From NCBI GenBank assembly GCA_945988865.1, contig CAMFTQ010000050.1:1-5752 (forward strand): 5,752 nucleotides of DNA. The letters are read 5' to 3'. This document shows, in pieces, positions 1 to 5,752 of the stretch. Origin of the DNA: an uncultured Anaeromassilibacillus sp. GTDB taxonomy: Bacteria; Bacillota; Clostridia; Oscillospirales; Acutalibacteraceae. A program made the translations under genes and the position numbers. The notes beneath the pieces are model-generated. The model was not told the origin of the DNA, did no database searches, and worked only from the letters and a program-made list of their open reading frames with translations. Every line of letters begins with the position of its first letter. Within the stretch, counting starts at the first letter, position 1.

Positions 1-1
1 A

Positions 2-787
2 TTATCCAATATCCTTTTTGCGATATTTCAAAAATGCGGCAATAACACCTACAGCTGTGAACACAATACCCACAGAAAGGTATTTCATTTCAATCGTACC
101 GCTTGAAATAATATCTGCGCCCTCTGTGTAACCGAACGGTGTTATGTATTTCAAGAATTTTGCATTTTCTGTAAGATTAGCTACTATGTTTAGAAAATAA
201 AGTAAAACGGCGATGCCAAGTCCTAAGCCGAGTCCGTTTCCTTTGATAAATGCAGAAATGCCGAAGGTAACAGATGAAATTTCTATCTGCATTAAAAAGT
301 AGGCGAGAAAGAGCATAGTAAGCACCTTGACATCAACGCTTTCTCCGACGATTACAACCGAAAGAGCTGTTACAAGCACCGATACAAGATTAAGAATAAT
401 AACCTGTGCGTAAACGGCGAGTAGCTTTTCTGTTACTACTCTTTCTCTGGCGACAGGGTGAGTCAAAAGAAATTCAGCCGTATGCTCCTTTTCTTCCTTT
501 GCAAGAGCAGAAATTCCAAGGATAGAGGCAAAAAATGCACCGCCAAGTCCCAGAACGTTTCCACATTCAACACCGAAATAGCCTATAAATGAGCCAAAAT
601 TGATTTTATCCATTCCAAATGCCGCCGAAAAGCTGCCCATATCTGCAAACATTGCGCTGATGTCGCCCATCTGCGTTTTCATTTCGGGATAAATCAGAAC
701 ACAGACTCCAAGCATAAATGCAATAGCAAGCGACCATATGAGCAGAGAAATTTTACCTCGTTTCAGCTCGTGAAAGAAAATAGTCAT
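2..787 (-). CDS. ABC-2-type transporter permease subunit, substrate unknown
   Basis: This is the integral membrane subunit that would pair with the ATPase encoded just upstream to form an ATP-driven exporter in the cytoplasmic membrane. The 261-residue product shows about six hydrophobic segments (roughly residues 13-33, 76-96, 123-148, 156-180, 184-203 and 236-254). A charged cytosolic loop after the second one reads KEEKEHTAEFLLTHPVARER (98-117); such a loop is a hallmark of this ABC-2 permease family and is the likely contact with the ATPase. The C-terminus is basic (KYRKKD). The ORF can be opened seven codons earlier at 808, but the ATG at 787 is preferred: it sits 9 bases after a strong GGGAGG site and one base after the ATPase stop (TGAAATG), implying translational coupling. 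Substrate cannot be told from sequence; homologous pairs include antibiotic/bacitracin-type and uncharacterised exporters. The stop codon lies at the window edge, so whether the operon continues is unknown. Confidence 0.9.
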   Translation of the reverse strand: MTIFFHELKRGKISLLIWSLAIAFMLGVCVLIYPEMKTQMGDISAMFADMGSFSAAFGMDKINFGSFIGYFGVECGNVLGLGGAFFASILGISALAKEEKEHTAEFLLTHPVARERVVTEKLLAVYAQVIILNLVSVLVTALSVVIVGESVDVKVLTMLFLAYFLMQIEISSVTFGISAFIKGNGLGLGLGIAVLLYFLNIVANLTENAKFLKYITPFGYTEGADIISSGTIEMKYLSVGIVFTAVGVIAAFLKYRKKDIG

Positions 788-788
788 T

Positions 789-1664
789 TCAGTTTTCCTC
801 CCTTGCATAATAGTGCATAAAGACTTCGTCTAAGTCGGGATCGGTGACGGTAAAATCCTCAAAGGGAATATCGGCAAGAGCAGACAGTAATTCTTTAGGA
901 CTTCCGCTGTAAAGAAAGCTGACGCATCCGTTTTCATTTGTTACGTTTTTTGCACCTGTAATCTCGGGGATATTCTTAGTTGCTTGCAAGGTAACACGCT
1001 TTACACCTGTGTGACCGAGCTTTTCTACGCTGTCACAGGCAAGGATTTGTCCGTCACGAATAACAGCGGCGTGTTTGCAGTAACGGCCTATTTCCGACAA
1101 AATATGAGATGAAAGAAATACAGTTGCGCCCTCTTTATTCCTTTCGGTGAGCAGGTCATAAAACTCACGCTGCATCAAAGGGTCTAATCCGCTTGTCGGC
1201 TCATCAAGAATATATAGCTTCGGCTTGTGCTGGAGCGCACAGACAATGCCGACCTTTTTGCGGTTGCCAAGCGACAATTCATCTACTCGGCGAGAGGTGT
1301 CAAGCTCAAGCCTTTCGCATAGTATTTTTGCTTCGTCCTTGCAGTCTGCTTTATGCAGTCTTGCAGAGTAGGAGAGAATATCACGAACACGCATTCCGTT
1401 GTAAAACACAGCCTCGCTCGGTAAATAGCCGATATCTGACAGTATTTCAAGTCGATTTTTCAAAATATCCTTACCGAAAATCTCTGCACTGCCGTTTGTA
1501 GGAGAAAGCAAACCTAAAAGTGTGCGGATTGTGGTTGATTTTCCTGCACCGTTAGGGCCGATAAATCCGAAGAAATCACCCTGTTCAACCGAAAGATTGA
1601 CATCGTTAATTCCACGAGCCTTGCCGTAGAATTTAGTTAAATGCTCTGTTTTTATAGCTTTCAT
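789..1664 (-). CDS. ABC transporter ATP-binding protein (ABC-2 exporter type)
   Basis: Cytosolic nucleotide-binding subunit that would power the permease encoded immediately downstream. The 291 residues contain Walker A GPNGAGKST (36-44), Walker B YILDEP (151-156) followed by the D-loop SGLD (158-161), and the switch histidine H187 in SSHILSE. The signature motif is ELSLGNRKKVG (129-139), a departure from canonical LSGGQ, and the Q-loop position reads YLPSE (80-84) without the usual glutamine. Both variants are, from memory, found in exporter ATPases of the YtrB/Bcr-like group, so the protein should still be active. Residues from about 220 form the C-terminal extension usual in this class, ending in a DLDEVFMHYY motif. 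The ATG at 1664 has AAGGTG six bases upstream. It starts 18 bases after the MutS-like gene and its stop lies one base before the permease start, so the three genes look like one operon. Substrate is unknown. Confidence 0.95.
   Translation of the reverse strand: MKAIKTEHLTKFYGKARGINDVNLSVEQGDFFGFIGPNGAGKSTTIRTLLGLLSPTNGSAEIFGKDILKNRLEILSDIGYLPSEAVFYNGMRVRDILSYSARLHKADCKDEAKILCERLELDTSRRVDELSLGNRKKVGIVCALQHKPKLYILDEPTSGLDPLMQREFYDLLTERNKEGATVFLSSHILSEIGRYCKHAAVIRDGQILACDSVEKLGHTGVKRVTLQATKNIPEITGAKNVTNENGCVSFLYSGSPKELLSALADIPFEDFTVTDPDLDEVFMHYYAREEN
797..803 (-). promoter_or_regulatory. Shine-Dalgarno site that sets the permease start
   Basis: The minus strand reads AGGGAGG here, inside the 3' end of the ATPase gene, with 9 bases between it and the ATG at 787. 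It would lie inside the coding region if the upstream in-frame ATG at 808 were used, so it argues for the shorter permease. Confidence 0.75.
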
Positions 1665-1682
1665 ATTTGCACCTTCGTCGTC

Positions 1683-3395
1683 TTATGTTTTATCAATATT
1701 TGCCTTTATCTGTTCAAAGGTAACTCCGTATTTTTTTGCAATATCTCTTGCATAGCTGCTGCCCTGCGGCGGAGAAATATAAACCCTGAACGAGCGTTCT
1801 CCATGGTCAACTCCTGTTACAAGGCTTTGCACCGAGCTTTTGCCCTTTGTTTCGGAATTCATCACATCGAGATCCTTTGCAAGGTCGTGCATATGTGTGT
1901 TAAATACCGACCTTACGCCAAGGTAGCGCATAGCACGTACAACGTCCTTTGCTATGAACAAACCCTCTGACACATTTGTAGTAGCAAGGCTTTCGTTTAG
2001 CAAAAGCAGGCTGTTTTCTGTCGCAATATCAAAAATCTCTGCAAGCCTTTTGCTTTCCTCGCCAAGTCTGCCGAGATCAACGGTGTCGTTTTCATCAGCC
2101 GGAAAATGGGTGAATATGTTATCACAGGGAGAAAGCTTAAACTCACTGCCGGGTACATAAATACCGTTCTGAGCAAGCAAAACAGCAAGACCTACCGCCT
2201 GAGTAAATGTGGTTTTTCCGCCTCTGTTAGGACCTGTCAGAATGAAAATTCTGCCCGATTTATCGTCAAAATCGATGTCGTTTGCTACAATGCCGAATTC
2301 TTCGCCGTTTACTCTTTTTATGGCAAGCTTCAGATTGTAAATACCCCTTGCAACAATTTCTCTGCTAACTAAGGGCAGAATAGTCGGCTTGCACATCTGA
2401 AGTCCTTTTGAGTTGATTTTCTCAACAAGCTCTGCCCATCTGATATAAAATACAATTTCAGGCATAAGAGCAGAAAGAGTGTAACCGCTGATGTTTACGT
2501 ATTTTGTAAGAACACTCTGAATATCACGCACCGTCTTTCTCATTATATCGGTAACAGCCTTTTTCAGACTGTCAGAAAGAGGATCTGCTCCTGTTAAGCC
2601 GCTTGTTGTTATATGAGGGTTGCCGTCAGTCGGTACTGCGTCAAGCGTTCCAAAGCCTATATCGCTCTCTTTGATTTTCGGACTTGACGGGTGGAATTTT
2701 TTTATATCCGATATATCTGTGCCAAAGTGGATATCATCACCGTTGCTTGTGAATTTCATAAAATGCTTCATAAGACCCGATGAAGTGAAAGCCTTGTCAT
2801 TAAGCGATAGAATACCGGCGTTTTTCGGGCGCAACAAATCATCAAGATTTATGCCTATTGTAACGCTCTTTACCCTTTGCACCTTTGCAAAGGTTTCGGC
2901 AATATCCGCTTTAAGCTCCGGGAACCCGCTGTTATCGTAAATATCGCTTACTTCCTTTTTAAGATTAAGAAGTCCTTGGGAGCTTATGTCAATACTTTCA
3001 AGACATTCCTTGATTTTCGTGATACAGTTTACATAGCCGTCAATCTCACGCAGACGGTTAATCAATTTCCACAGGTCGGATGCCTCTGTATCTTTTTGAA
3101 ATCTTGAAATATCACGCAAATCAGAAAGCTCCTCCAAAAGCTCCGAAAGTGCAACCCTGAGATTCGGAAATCTGAGAAAATCGTCAAACACATCTGCTCT
3201 GTATTTTACGGTTTCAGCGTCGTCTGTAATTTCCGTCATTATTTTCATTATAACATTCTGCTCATATTCGTTTTTTGTAAGCGCCTTGCAGATATAATCA
3301 AGCGACAAATCGTTTATACTTTCTTTTGTCAGACTTTTGAACACAGCTTTTGAATTCTGCGGATTAAGCAAGCTTATTTCAGCCATAAAATTCAC
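1683..3395 (-). CDS. MutS-like ATPase lacking the mismatch-recognition domain
   Basis: A 570-residue member of the MutS ATPase superfamily, much shorter than mismatch-repair MutS (about 850). Residues about 25-330 resemble the helical core/lever region, with the DLSLDYI and YRADVFDDFLRFP segments typical of stand-alone MutS-related proteins. Residues about 335-570 are the ATPase domain: Walker A TGPNRGGKTT (387-396), Walker B LLLLNE (463-468) continuing ESLATTN, the MutS-type NTHMHDLA (499-506) and a C-terminal SSYARDIAKKYG helix (546-557). The N-terminal mismatch-binding domain with its Phe-x-Glu motif is absent, and there is no Smr nuclease domain as in MutS2. The Walker B aspartate is asparagine (N467), which I recall as usual in this subfamily. 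It probably dimerises and hydrolyses ATP; the ligand is unknown and a role in mismatch repair is not supported. The start is GTG at 3395, four bases after AAGGGG; ATG at 3386 (13-base spacing) is an alternative that would shorten it by three residues. It is the first gene of the operon with the ABC transporter. Confidence 0.9.
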   Translation of the reverse strand: MNFMAEISLLNPQNSKAVFKSLTKESINDLSLDYICKALTKNEYEQNVIMKIMTEITDDAETVKYRADVFDDFLRFPNLRVALSELLEELSDLRDISRFQKDTEASDLWKLINRLREIDGYVNCITKIKECLESIDISSQGLLNLKKEVSDIYDNSGFPELKADIAETFAKVQRVKSVTIGINLDDLLRPKNAGILSLNDKAFTSSGLMKHFMKFTSNGDDIHFGTDISDIKKFHPSSPKIKESDIGFGTLDAVPTDGNPHITTSGLTGADPLSDSLKKAVTDIMRKTVRDIQSVLTKYVNISGYTLSALMPEIVFYIRWAELVEKINSKGLQMCKPTILPLVSREIVARGIYNLKLAIKRVNGEEFGIVANDIDFDDKSGRIFILTGPNRGGKTTFTQAVGLAVLLAQNGIYVPGSEFKLSPCDNIFTHFPADENDTVDLGRLGEESKRLAEIFDIATENSLLLLNESLATTNVSEGLFIAKDVVRAMRYLGVRSVFNTHMHDLAKDLDVMNSETKGKSSVQSLVTGVDHGERSFRVYISPPQGSSYARDIAKKYGVTFEQIKANIDKT

Positions 3396-3489
3396 ACAAC
3401 CCCTTATTTTTACAAAAATCAGTTCTTTCTTTTGAAACTTCTACGCCCGACACAGACACCTCATAATCATCGGGATTTATTGATTTCAT
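3379..3489 (-). CDS. Possible 36-codon small ORF upstream of and overlapping the MutS-like gene
   Basis: I do not recognise this product. An ATG at 3489 opens 36 codons giving a hydrophilic, Asp/Glu/Lys-containing peptide with two cysteines near its C-terminus (DFCKNKGLCEFYG). An AGGGGA sequence lies about a dozen bases upstream of the ATG. The frame overlaps the first 17 bases of the MutS-like gene in a different frame, an arrangement that could couple translation. Against it: an open frame of this length is common by chance, and the ATG falls inside the -10 element of the best promoter, so a transcript from that promoter would start downstream of it. The frame stays open upstream to 3564, with a GTG at 3552 as an alternative start. 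It is either a small leader protein made from a more distal promoter or a chance ORF. Confidence 0.15.
   Translation of the reverse strand: MKSINPDDYEVSVSGVEVSKERTDFCKNKGLCEFYG
3400..3405 (-). promoter_or_regulatory. Shine-Dalgarno site of the MutS-like gene
   Basis: The minus strand reads AAGGGG. It is four bases from the GTG at 3395 and thirteen from the ATG at 3386; neither spacing is ideal, which is why the start of the MutS-like protein remains uncertain by three residues. Confidence 0.55.
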
Positions 3490-3515
3490 TATACCATTTT
3501 CCCCTGAATTTGCAA
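3488..3515 (-). promoter_or_regulatory. Candidate sigma-A-type promoter for the MutS-like/ABC operon
   Basis: On the minus strand the -35 is TTGCAA (3515-3510; four of six consensus positions), then a 16-base spacer, then the extended -10 TGGTATAAT with the hexamer at 3493-3488 matching consensus perfectly. Transcription would start near 3481, leaving a leader of about 85 bases before the GTG at 3395. This is the strongest promoter-like sequence facing left in the intergenic region. Confidence 0.6.
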
Positions 3516-3607
3516 CAGGTTTCCAAGCTGTTCTCCGCCTCTTCTTAACCACTCTCTGAACGTCTTAAAATTATATCGATTTTTTGATAAAAATATTATG
3601 TTTATGC

Positions 3608-3636
3608 TTGTTTATTAAATAAATATGTTGTATAAT
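3608..3636 (+). promoter_or_regulatory. Candidate sigma-A-type promoter for ktrB-ktrA
   Basis: TTGTTT (3608-3613; three of six consensus positions) is separated by 17 bases from a perfect TATAAT (3631-3636). Transcription would begin near 3643, giving a leader of about 110 bases before ktrB. The perfect -10 with ideal spacing makes this the best plus-strand candidate. Confidence 0.5.
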
Positions 3637-3647
3637 GCTTAATAAAC
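3610..3647. repeat. 9-bp inverted repeat flanking the ktrB promoter -10
   Basis: GTTTATTAA (3610-3618) and its exact reverse complement TTAATAAAC (3639-3647) flank the TATAAT at 3631-3636, with 20 bases between arms. One arm overlaps the -35 end and the other the expected transcription start, a geometry suitable for an operator. In DNA this AT-rich such a repeat can also arise by chance. Confidence 0.35.
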
Positions 3648-3672
3648 TTATATAAACGTGGTCTTATTCTCA

Positions 3673-3700
3673 TTTAATCCTTTCTTTTTCTGATTATAAT
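3673..3700 (+). promoter_or_regulatory. Possible secondary promoter for ktrB-ktrA
   Basis: A second perfect TATAAT occurs at 3695-3700 with only a weak -35 (TTTAAT at 3673-3678, 16-base spacer). It would give a leader of about 46 bases. Weaker than the candidate at 3608-3636. Confidence 0.25.
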
Positions 3701-3741
3701 GCTTTTAAGACAAAATAAAATGCCGTATTATACTTCTTTTT

Positions 3742-3748
3742 GAGGTGG
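3742..3748 (+). promoter_or_regulatory. Shine-Dalgarno site of ktrB
   Basis: GAGGTGG ends four bases before the ATG at 3753 and supports that start over the in-frame ATG three codons later (3762), which would be 13 bases away. Confidence 0.7.
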
Positions 3749-3752
3749 AATA

Positions 3753-5087
3753 ATGCAAACAATGCATAATAACAAACATCTGTCATCGTTTCAGATAATC
3801 ATTTTAGGCTTTATATCGGTTATTTTGATTGGTACATTACTTTTAATGCTGCCGATTTCGTCAAGGCAACCGGGTGGAGCCTCGTTTTTTGACGCAATTT
3901 TTACTTCTACCTCTGCCGTCTGCGTTACAGGTCTTGTTGTTCACGATACCGCAACGTACTGGTCGTTTTTCGGACAGCTTATTATTCTTATGATGATACA
4001 GGTCGGCGGTATGGGTATTGTTACAGTGTCTGTTGCTGTAGTAATTCTCTCGGGGCGAAAGATCGGTCTTATGCAGCGAAGTACAATGCAGGAGTCTATT
4101 TCTGCTCCGCAGGTGGGCGGTATTGTCAGAATGACAGGCTTTATTTTTAAAATTGCAGTTTGCGTTGAGCTTTTGGGAGCGGCGTTGCTTTCGATAGTCT
4201 TTTGTCGTGAATTCGGAATTTTAAAGGGCATTTGGTATGCGATTTTTCACTCGGTATCTGCCTTTTGTAACGCAGGCTTTGATTTAATCGGAATCAAAGC
4301 TCCGTATTCTTCGCTGACACCGTATGTAAATCACCCGCTTGTCAATATTGTTACAATGGCTCTGATTATTACAGGCGGTATCGGCTTTTTAACGTGGGAC
4401 GACATAAAAACAAACAAGTGGCACATAAACAAATACCGTATGCAGAGCAAGGTAATTTTATCTGTAACGGGAGTACTTATTGCTGTTCCTGCTGTTTATT
4501 TCTTCTTTGGCGAGTTTTCGCATCTTCCTATAGATGAGCGTATATGGAGCTCTTTGTTTCAGGCTGTAACACCGAGAACGGCAGGCTTTAATACGGCTGA
4601 TCTGACCGTTTTCAGCGAAACAGGCAAAATACTTATCATATTGCTGATGATTGTCGGCGGTTCGCCCGGTTCAACGGCAGGCGGTATGAAAACCACAACG
4701 CTTGCTGTGCTTTTTTCTTCGGCATTGTCCGTTTTCCGCAAAAAGGAGGATACGCACTTCTTTGGCAGACGTCTGCCTGACAAAACGGAAAGACACGCAG
4801 CGACAATCGCACTTATGTATCTTGTGCTGTTTGTTACAAGCGGTATGGTGATAAGCAGGATAGAAAATCTGCCGCTTCTGACAAGTCTGTTTGAAACAGC
4901 CTCTGCAATCGGCACTGTCGGTCTTTCGCTTGGAATAACGCCAACGCTTGGGGCAGTTTCTAAAATCATTTTAATACTTCTTATGTTCCTCGGACGTGTC
5001 GGAGGCTTAACCTTGATTTTTGCAGTTTTCTCTAAGAGTAATTACGAAAAATCAAAATATCCGCAGGAAAAGATAACGGTAGGATAA
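3753..5087 (+). CDS. ktrB: Ktr/Trk potassium uptake system, membrane (pore) subunit KtrB
   Basis: K+-translocating membrane subunit of the KtrAB system; family members often depend on or co-move Na+. The 444-residue length matches KtrB (about 445) and is shorter than proteobacterial TrkH. It shows the fourfold M1-P-M2 architecture: the filter glycines are visible in SAVCVTGL (G60), SAFCNAGF (G175), VTPRTAGF (G278) and SAIGTVGL (G390). The glycine-rich stretch GGSPGSTAGGMKTTT (302-316) in the third repeat corresponds to the intramembrane gating loop, and R415 in FLGRVGG of the fourth repeat matches the conserved pore arginine. The C-terminus (KYPQEKITVG) also resembles that of Bacillus KtrB. 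The ATG at 3753 follows GAGGTGG. ktrA begins 16 bases downstream, so both are probably translated from one mRNA starting in the divergent intergenic region. KtrB versus the close paralogue KtrD is decided by the adjacent ktrA. Confidence 0.95.
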   Translation: MQTMHNNKHLSSFQIIILGFISVILIGTLLLMLPISSRQPGGASFFDAIFTSTSAVCVTGLVVHDTATYWSFFGQLIILMMIQVGGMGIVTVSVAVVILSGRKIGLMQRSTMQESISAPQVGGIVRMTGFIFKIAVCVELLGAALLSIVFCREFGILKGIWYAIFHSVSAFCNAGFDLIGIKAPYSSLTPYVNHPLVNIVTMALIITGGIGFLTWDDIKTNKWHINKYRMQSKVILSVTGVLIAVPAVYFFFGEFSHLPIDERIWSSLFQAVTPRTAGFNTADLTVFSETGKILIILLMIVGGSPGSTAGGMKTTTLAVLFSSALSVFRKKEDTHFFGRRLPDKTERHAATIALMYLVLFVTSGMVISRIENLPLLTSLFETASAIGTVGLSLGITPTLGAVSKIILILLMFLGRVGGLTLIFAVFSKSNYEKSKYPQEKITVG

Positions 5088-5103
5088 AGGAGAATATTTT
5101 ATT

Positions 5104-5751
5104 ATGAAATCTGTTTTACTGATAGGACTCGGACGCTTCGGACGTCATATTGCAAGAAAGCTAAACGAAATGAACCATCAGGTTATGGCTGTTGACAGGC
5201 AGGAAAAACGAGTTGAGGCAGCCTTGCCGTTTGTTACAAACGGTCAAATAGGCGACGCTACCAATGAGGAATTTCTACGCTCGCTCGGTGTGCGCAACTA
5301 CGATGTCTGCATTGTTGCAATCGGTGACGACTTTCAAAGCTCGCTTGAAACAACGTCATTTTTGAAGGAGCTTGGTGCAAAGAAGGTTGTATCACGTGCT
5401 GCACGTGACGTACACGAAAAGTTTTTGCTCAGAAACGGTGCTGACGAGGTAGTGTACCCCGAAAAGCAGCTTGCAAAATGGACTGCAATAAGATACACGG
5501 CAGATCATATTTTTGACTATATTGAGCTTGATGACGGCTATGCGATTTTTGAGCTTTCTGTTCCGCAGAACTGGGTGGGAAAAAGCATAGGCAACCTTGA
5601 CATCAGAAAACGCTACAACATAAATATTATGGCTTTAAAAAAAGACGGCAAGCTCAATCTTAATATTCTGCCCGAAACAGAGCTTCAAAGTGATGAAACA
5701 ATGCTTGTGCTGGGCGAGATGAAGAGCATACATAAGTGTTTTCATATTTAA
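5104..5751 (+). CDS. ktrA: Ktr/Trk potassium uptake system, cytosolic RCK regulatory subunit KtrA
   Basis: Peripheral cytosolic subunit; in the family it forms an octameric ring that binds ATP/ADP (and often NAD(H)) and gates KtrB. The 215 residues hold one RCK unit: an N-terminal Rossmann fold (about 1-130) with GLGRFG (8-13), acidic D31 at the end of strand 2, GDATNEEFL (50-58) and IVAIGDD (70-76), then an RCK_C domain (about 135-215). R11 and E120 (in YPEKQLA) align with residues that contact nucleotide phosphate or metal in Bacillus KtrA, from memory. RCK_C of KtrA is a known c-di-AMP receptor; the SIGNLDIRKRYNINI stretch (161-175) fits the binding region, but binding here is inferred. 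Length is that of single-unit KtrA (about 220), not the double-unit E. coli TrkA. The start has AAGGAG at 5087-5092, overlapping the ktrB stop, with 11 bases to the ATG. The stop is one base from the window edge, so no terminator is visible. Confidence 0.95.
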   Translation: MKSVLLIGLGRFGRHIARKLNEMNHQVMAVDRQEKRVEAALPFVTNGQIGDATNEEFLRSLGVRNYDVCIVAIGDDFQSSLETTSFLKELGAKKVVSRAARDVHEKFLLRNGADEVVYPEKQLAKWTAIRYTADHIFDYIELDDGYAIFELSVPQNWVGKSIGNLDIRKRYNINIMALKKDGKLNLNILPETELQSDETMLVLGEMKSIHKCFHI

Positions 5752-5752
5752 T

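Larger units (their letters stand above)
3396..3752. other. Divergent intergenic region of 357 bases
   Basis: This gap between the two operons is strongly AT-rich from about 3560 to 3740 and less so from 3421 to 3560. It contains divergent candidate promoters, a 9-bp inverted repeat around the plus-strand -10, and the doubtful small ORF on the minus strand. I see no tRNA, no strong hairpin followed by a T-run, and none of the conserved blocks expected of a c-di-AMP (ydaO-type) riboswitch, which precedes ktrAB in some Firmicutes. Confidence 0.8.

Noticed and set aside
788..808. Longer permease start at ATG 808
   Set aside because: It would place the strong GGGAGG site inside the coding sequence and add seven hydrophilic residues that overlap the ATPase gene.
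1193..1501. 102-codon plus-strand open frame
   Set aside because: Shadow of the ABC ATPase gene, which carries intact Walker A, Walker B and signature motifs on the other strand.
1641..1970. 109-codon plus-strand open frame spanning the ATPase/MutS-like junction
   Set aside because: Antisense to two clear genes and has no recognisable domain; the Cys- and Phe-rich translation looks like a non-coding reading.
3406..3419. Small AT-only inverted repeat ATTTTT/AAAAAT just upstream of the MutS-like ribosome binding site
   Set aside because: Only weak A-T pairs with a 2-base loop; no GC stem, so not a credible terminator, and likely chance in this background.
3446..3474. CCCGA/TCGGG potential hairpin in the leader of the MutS-like mRNA
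   Set aside because: Only five pairs with a 19-base loop and no T-run; too weak to call a regulatory structure.
3570..3575. Second minus-strand TATAAT facing the MutS-like gene
   Set aside because: No acceptable -35 at 16-18 bases upstream and no extended -10; weaker than the candidate at 3488-3515.
3720..3743. Seven-codon ORF (MPYYTSF) whose stop overlaps the ktrB Shine-Dalgarno site
   Set aside because: It has no convincing ribosome binding site of its own, and such a short ORF is expected by chance.
4559..4969. 136-codon minus-strand open frame antisense to ktrB
   Set aside because: It lies wholly inside ktrB, whose frame has all four selectivity-filter motifs; the antisense product has no recognisable domain.

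Overview
The window looks like a piece of a low-to-moderate-GC Firmicutes chromosome, most likely a gut-type Clostridia (Ruminococcaceae/Oscillospiraceae-like). The basis is purine-rich Shine-Dalgarno sites before the genes, AT-rich intergenic DNA, and protein families typical of Firmicutes (KtrAB potassium uptake, small ABC-2 exporters, stand-alone MutS-like ATPases). The taxonomic call is an inference; there is no rRNA or other marker gene here.

Layout: five well-supported genes form two divergent operons around one 357-base intergenic region. On the minus strand, read from about 3480 down to 2, are a truncated-architecture MutS-like ATPase (3395-1683), an ABC transporter ATP-binding protein (1664-789) and its ABC-2-type permease (787-2). 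The genes are 18 and 1 bases apart, so they are probably co-transcribed and the last two translationally coupled. On the plus strand are ktrB (3753-5087), the ion-translocating subunit of a Ktr/Trk potassium transporter, and ktrA (5104-5751), its cytosolic RCK gating ring subunit, 16 bases apart with a good ribosome binding site between them.

The intergenic region carries two convincing divergent promoters. The minus-strand one has an extended -10 (TGGTATAAT) with a TTGCAA -35. The plus-strand one has a perfect TATAAT with TTGTTT 17 bases upstream and is flanked by a 9-bp inverted repeat. A possible 36-codon small ORF precedes and overlaps the MutS-like gene, but it is weakly supported.

Functionally, KtrB and KtrA make a complete K+ uptake system. 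The minus-strand operon is less clear: a two-gene exporter of unknown substrate is linked to a MutS-family ATPase that lacks the mismatch-recognition domain. No mobile element, CRISPR array, tRNA, rRNA or recognisable riboswitch was seen. The most noteworthy item is the linkage of the MutS-like protein with the ABC transporter. I do not see clear evidence of a wholly new system.
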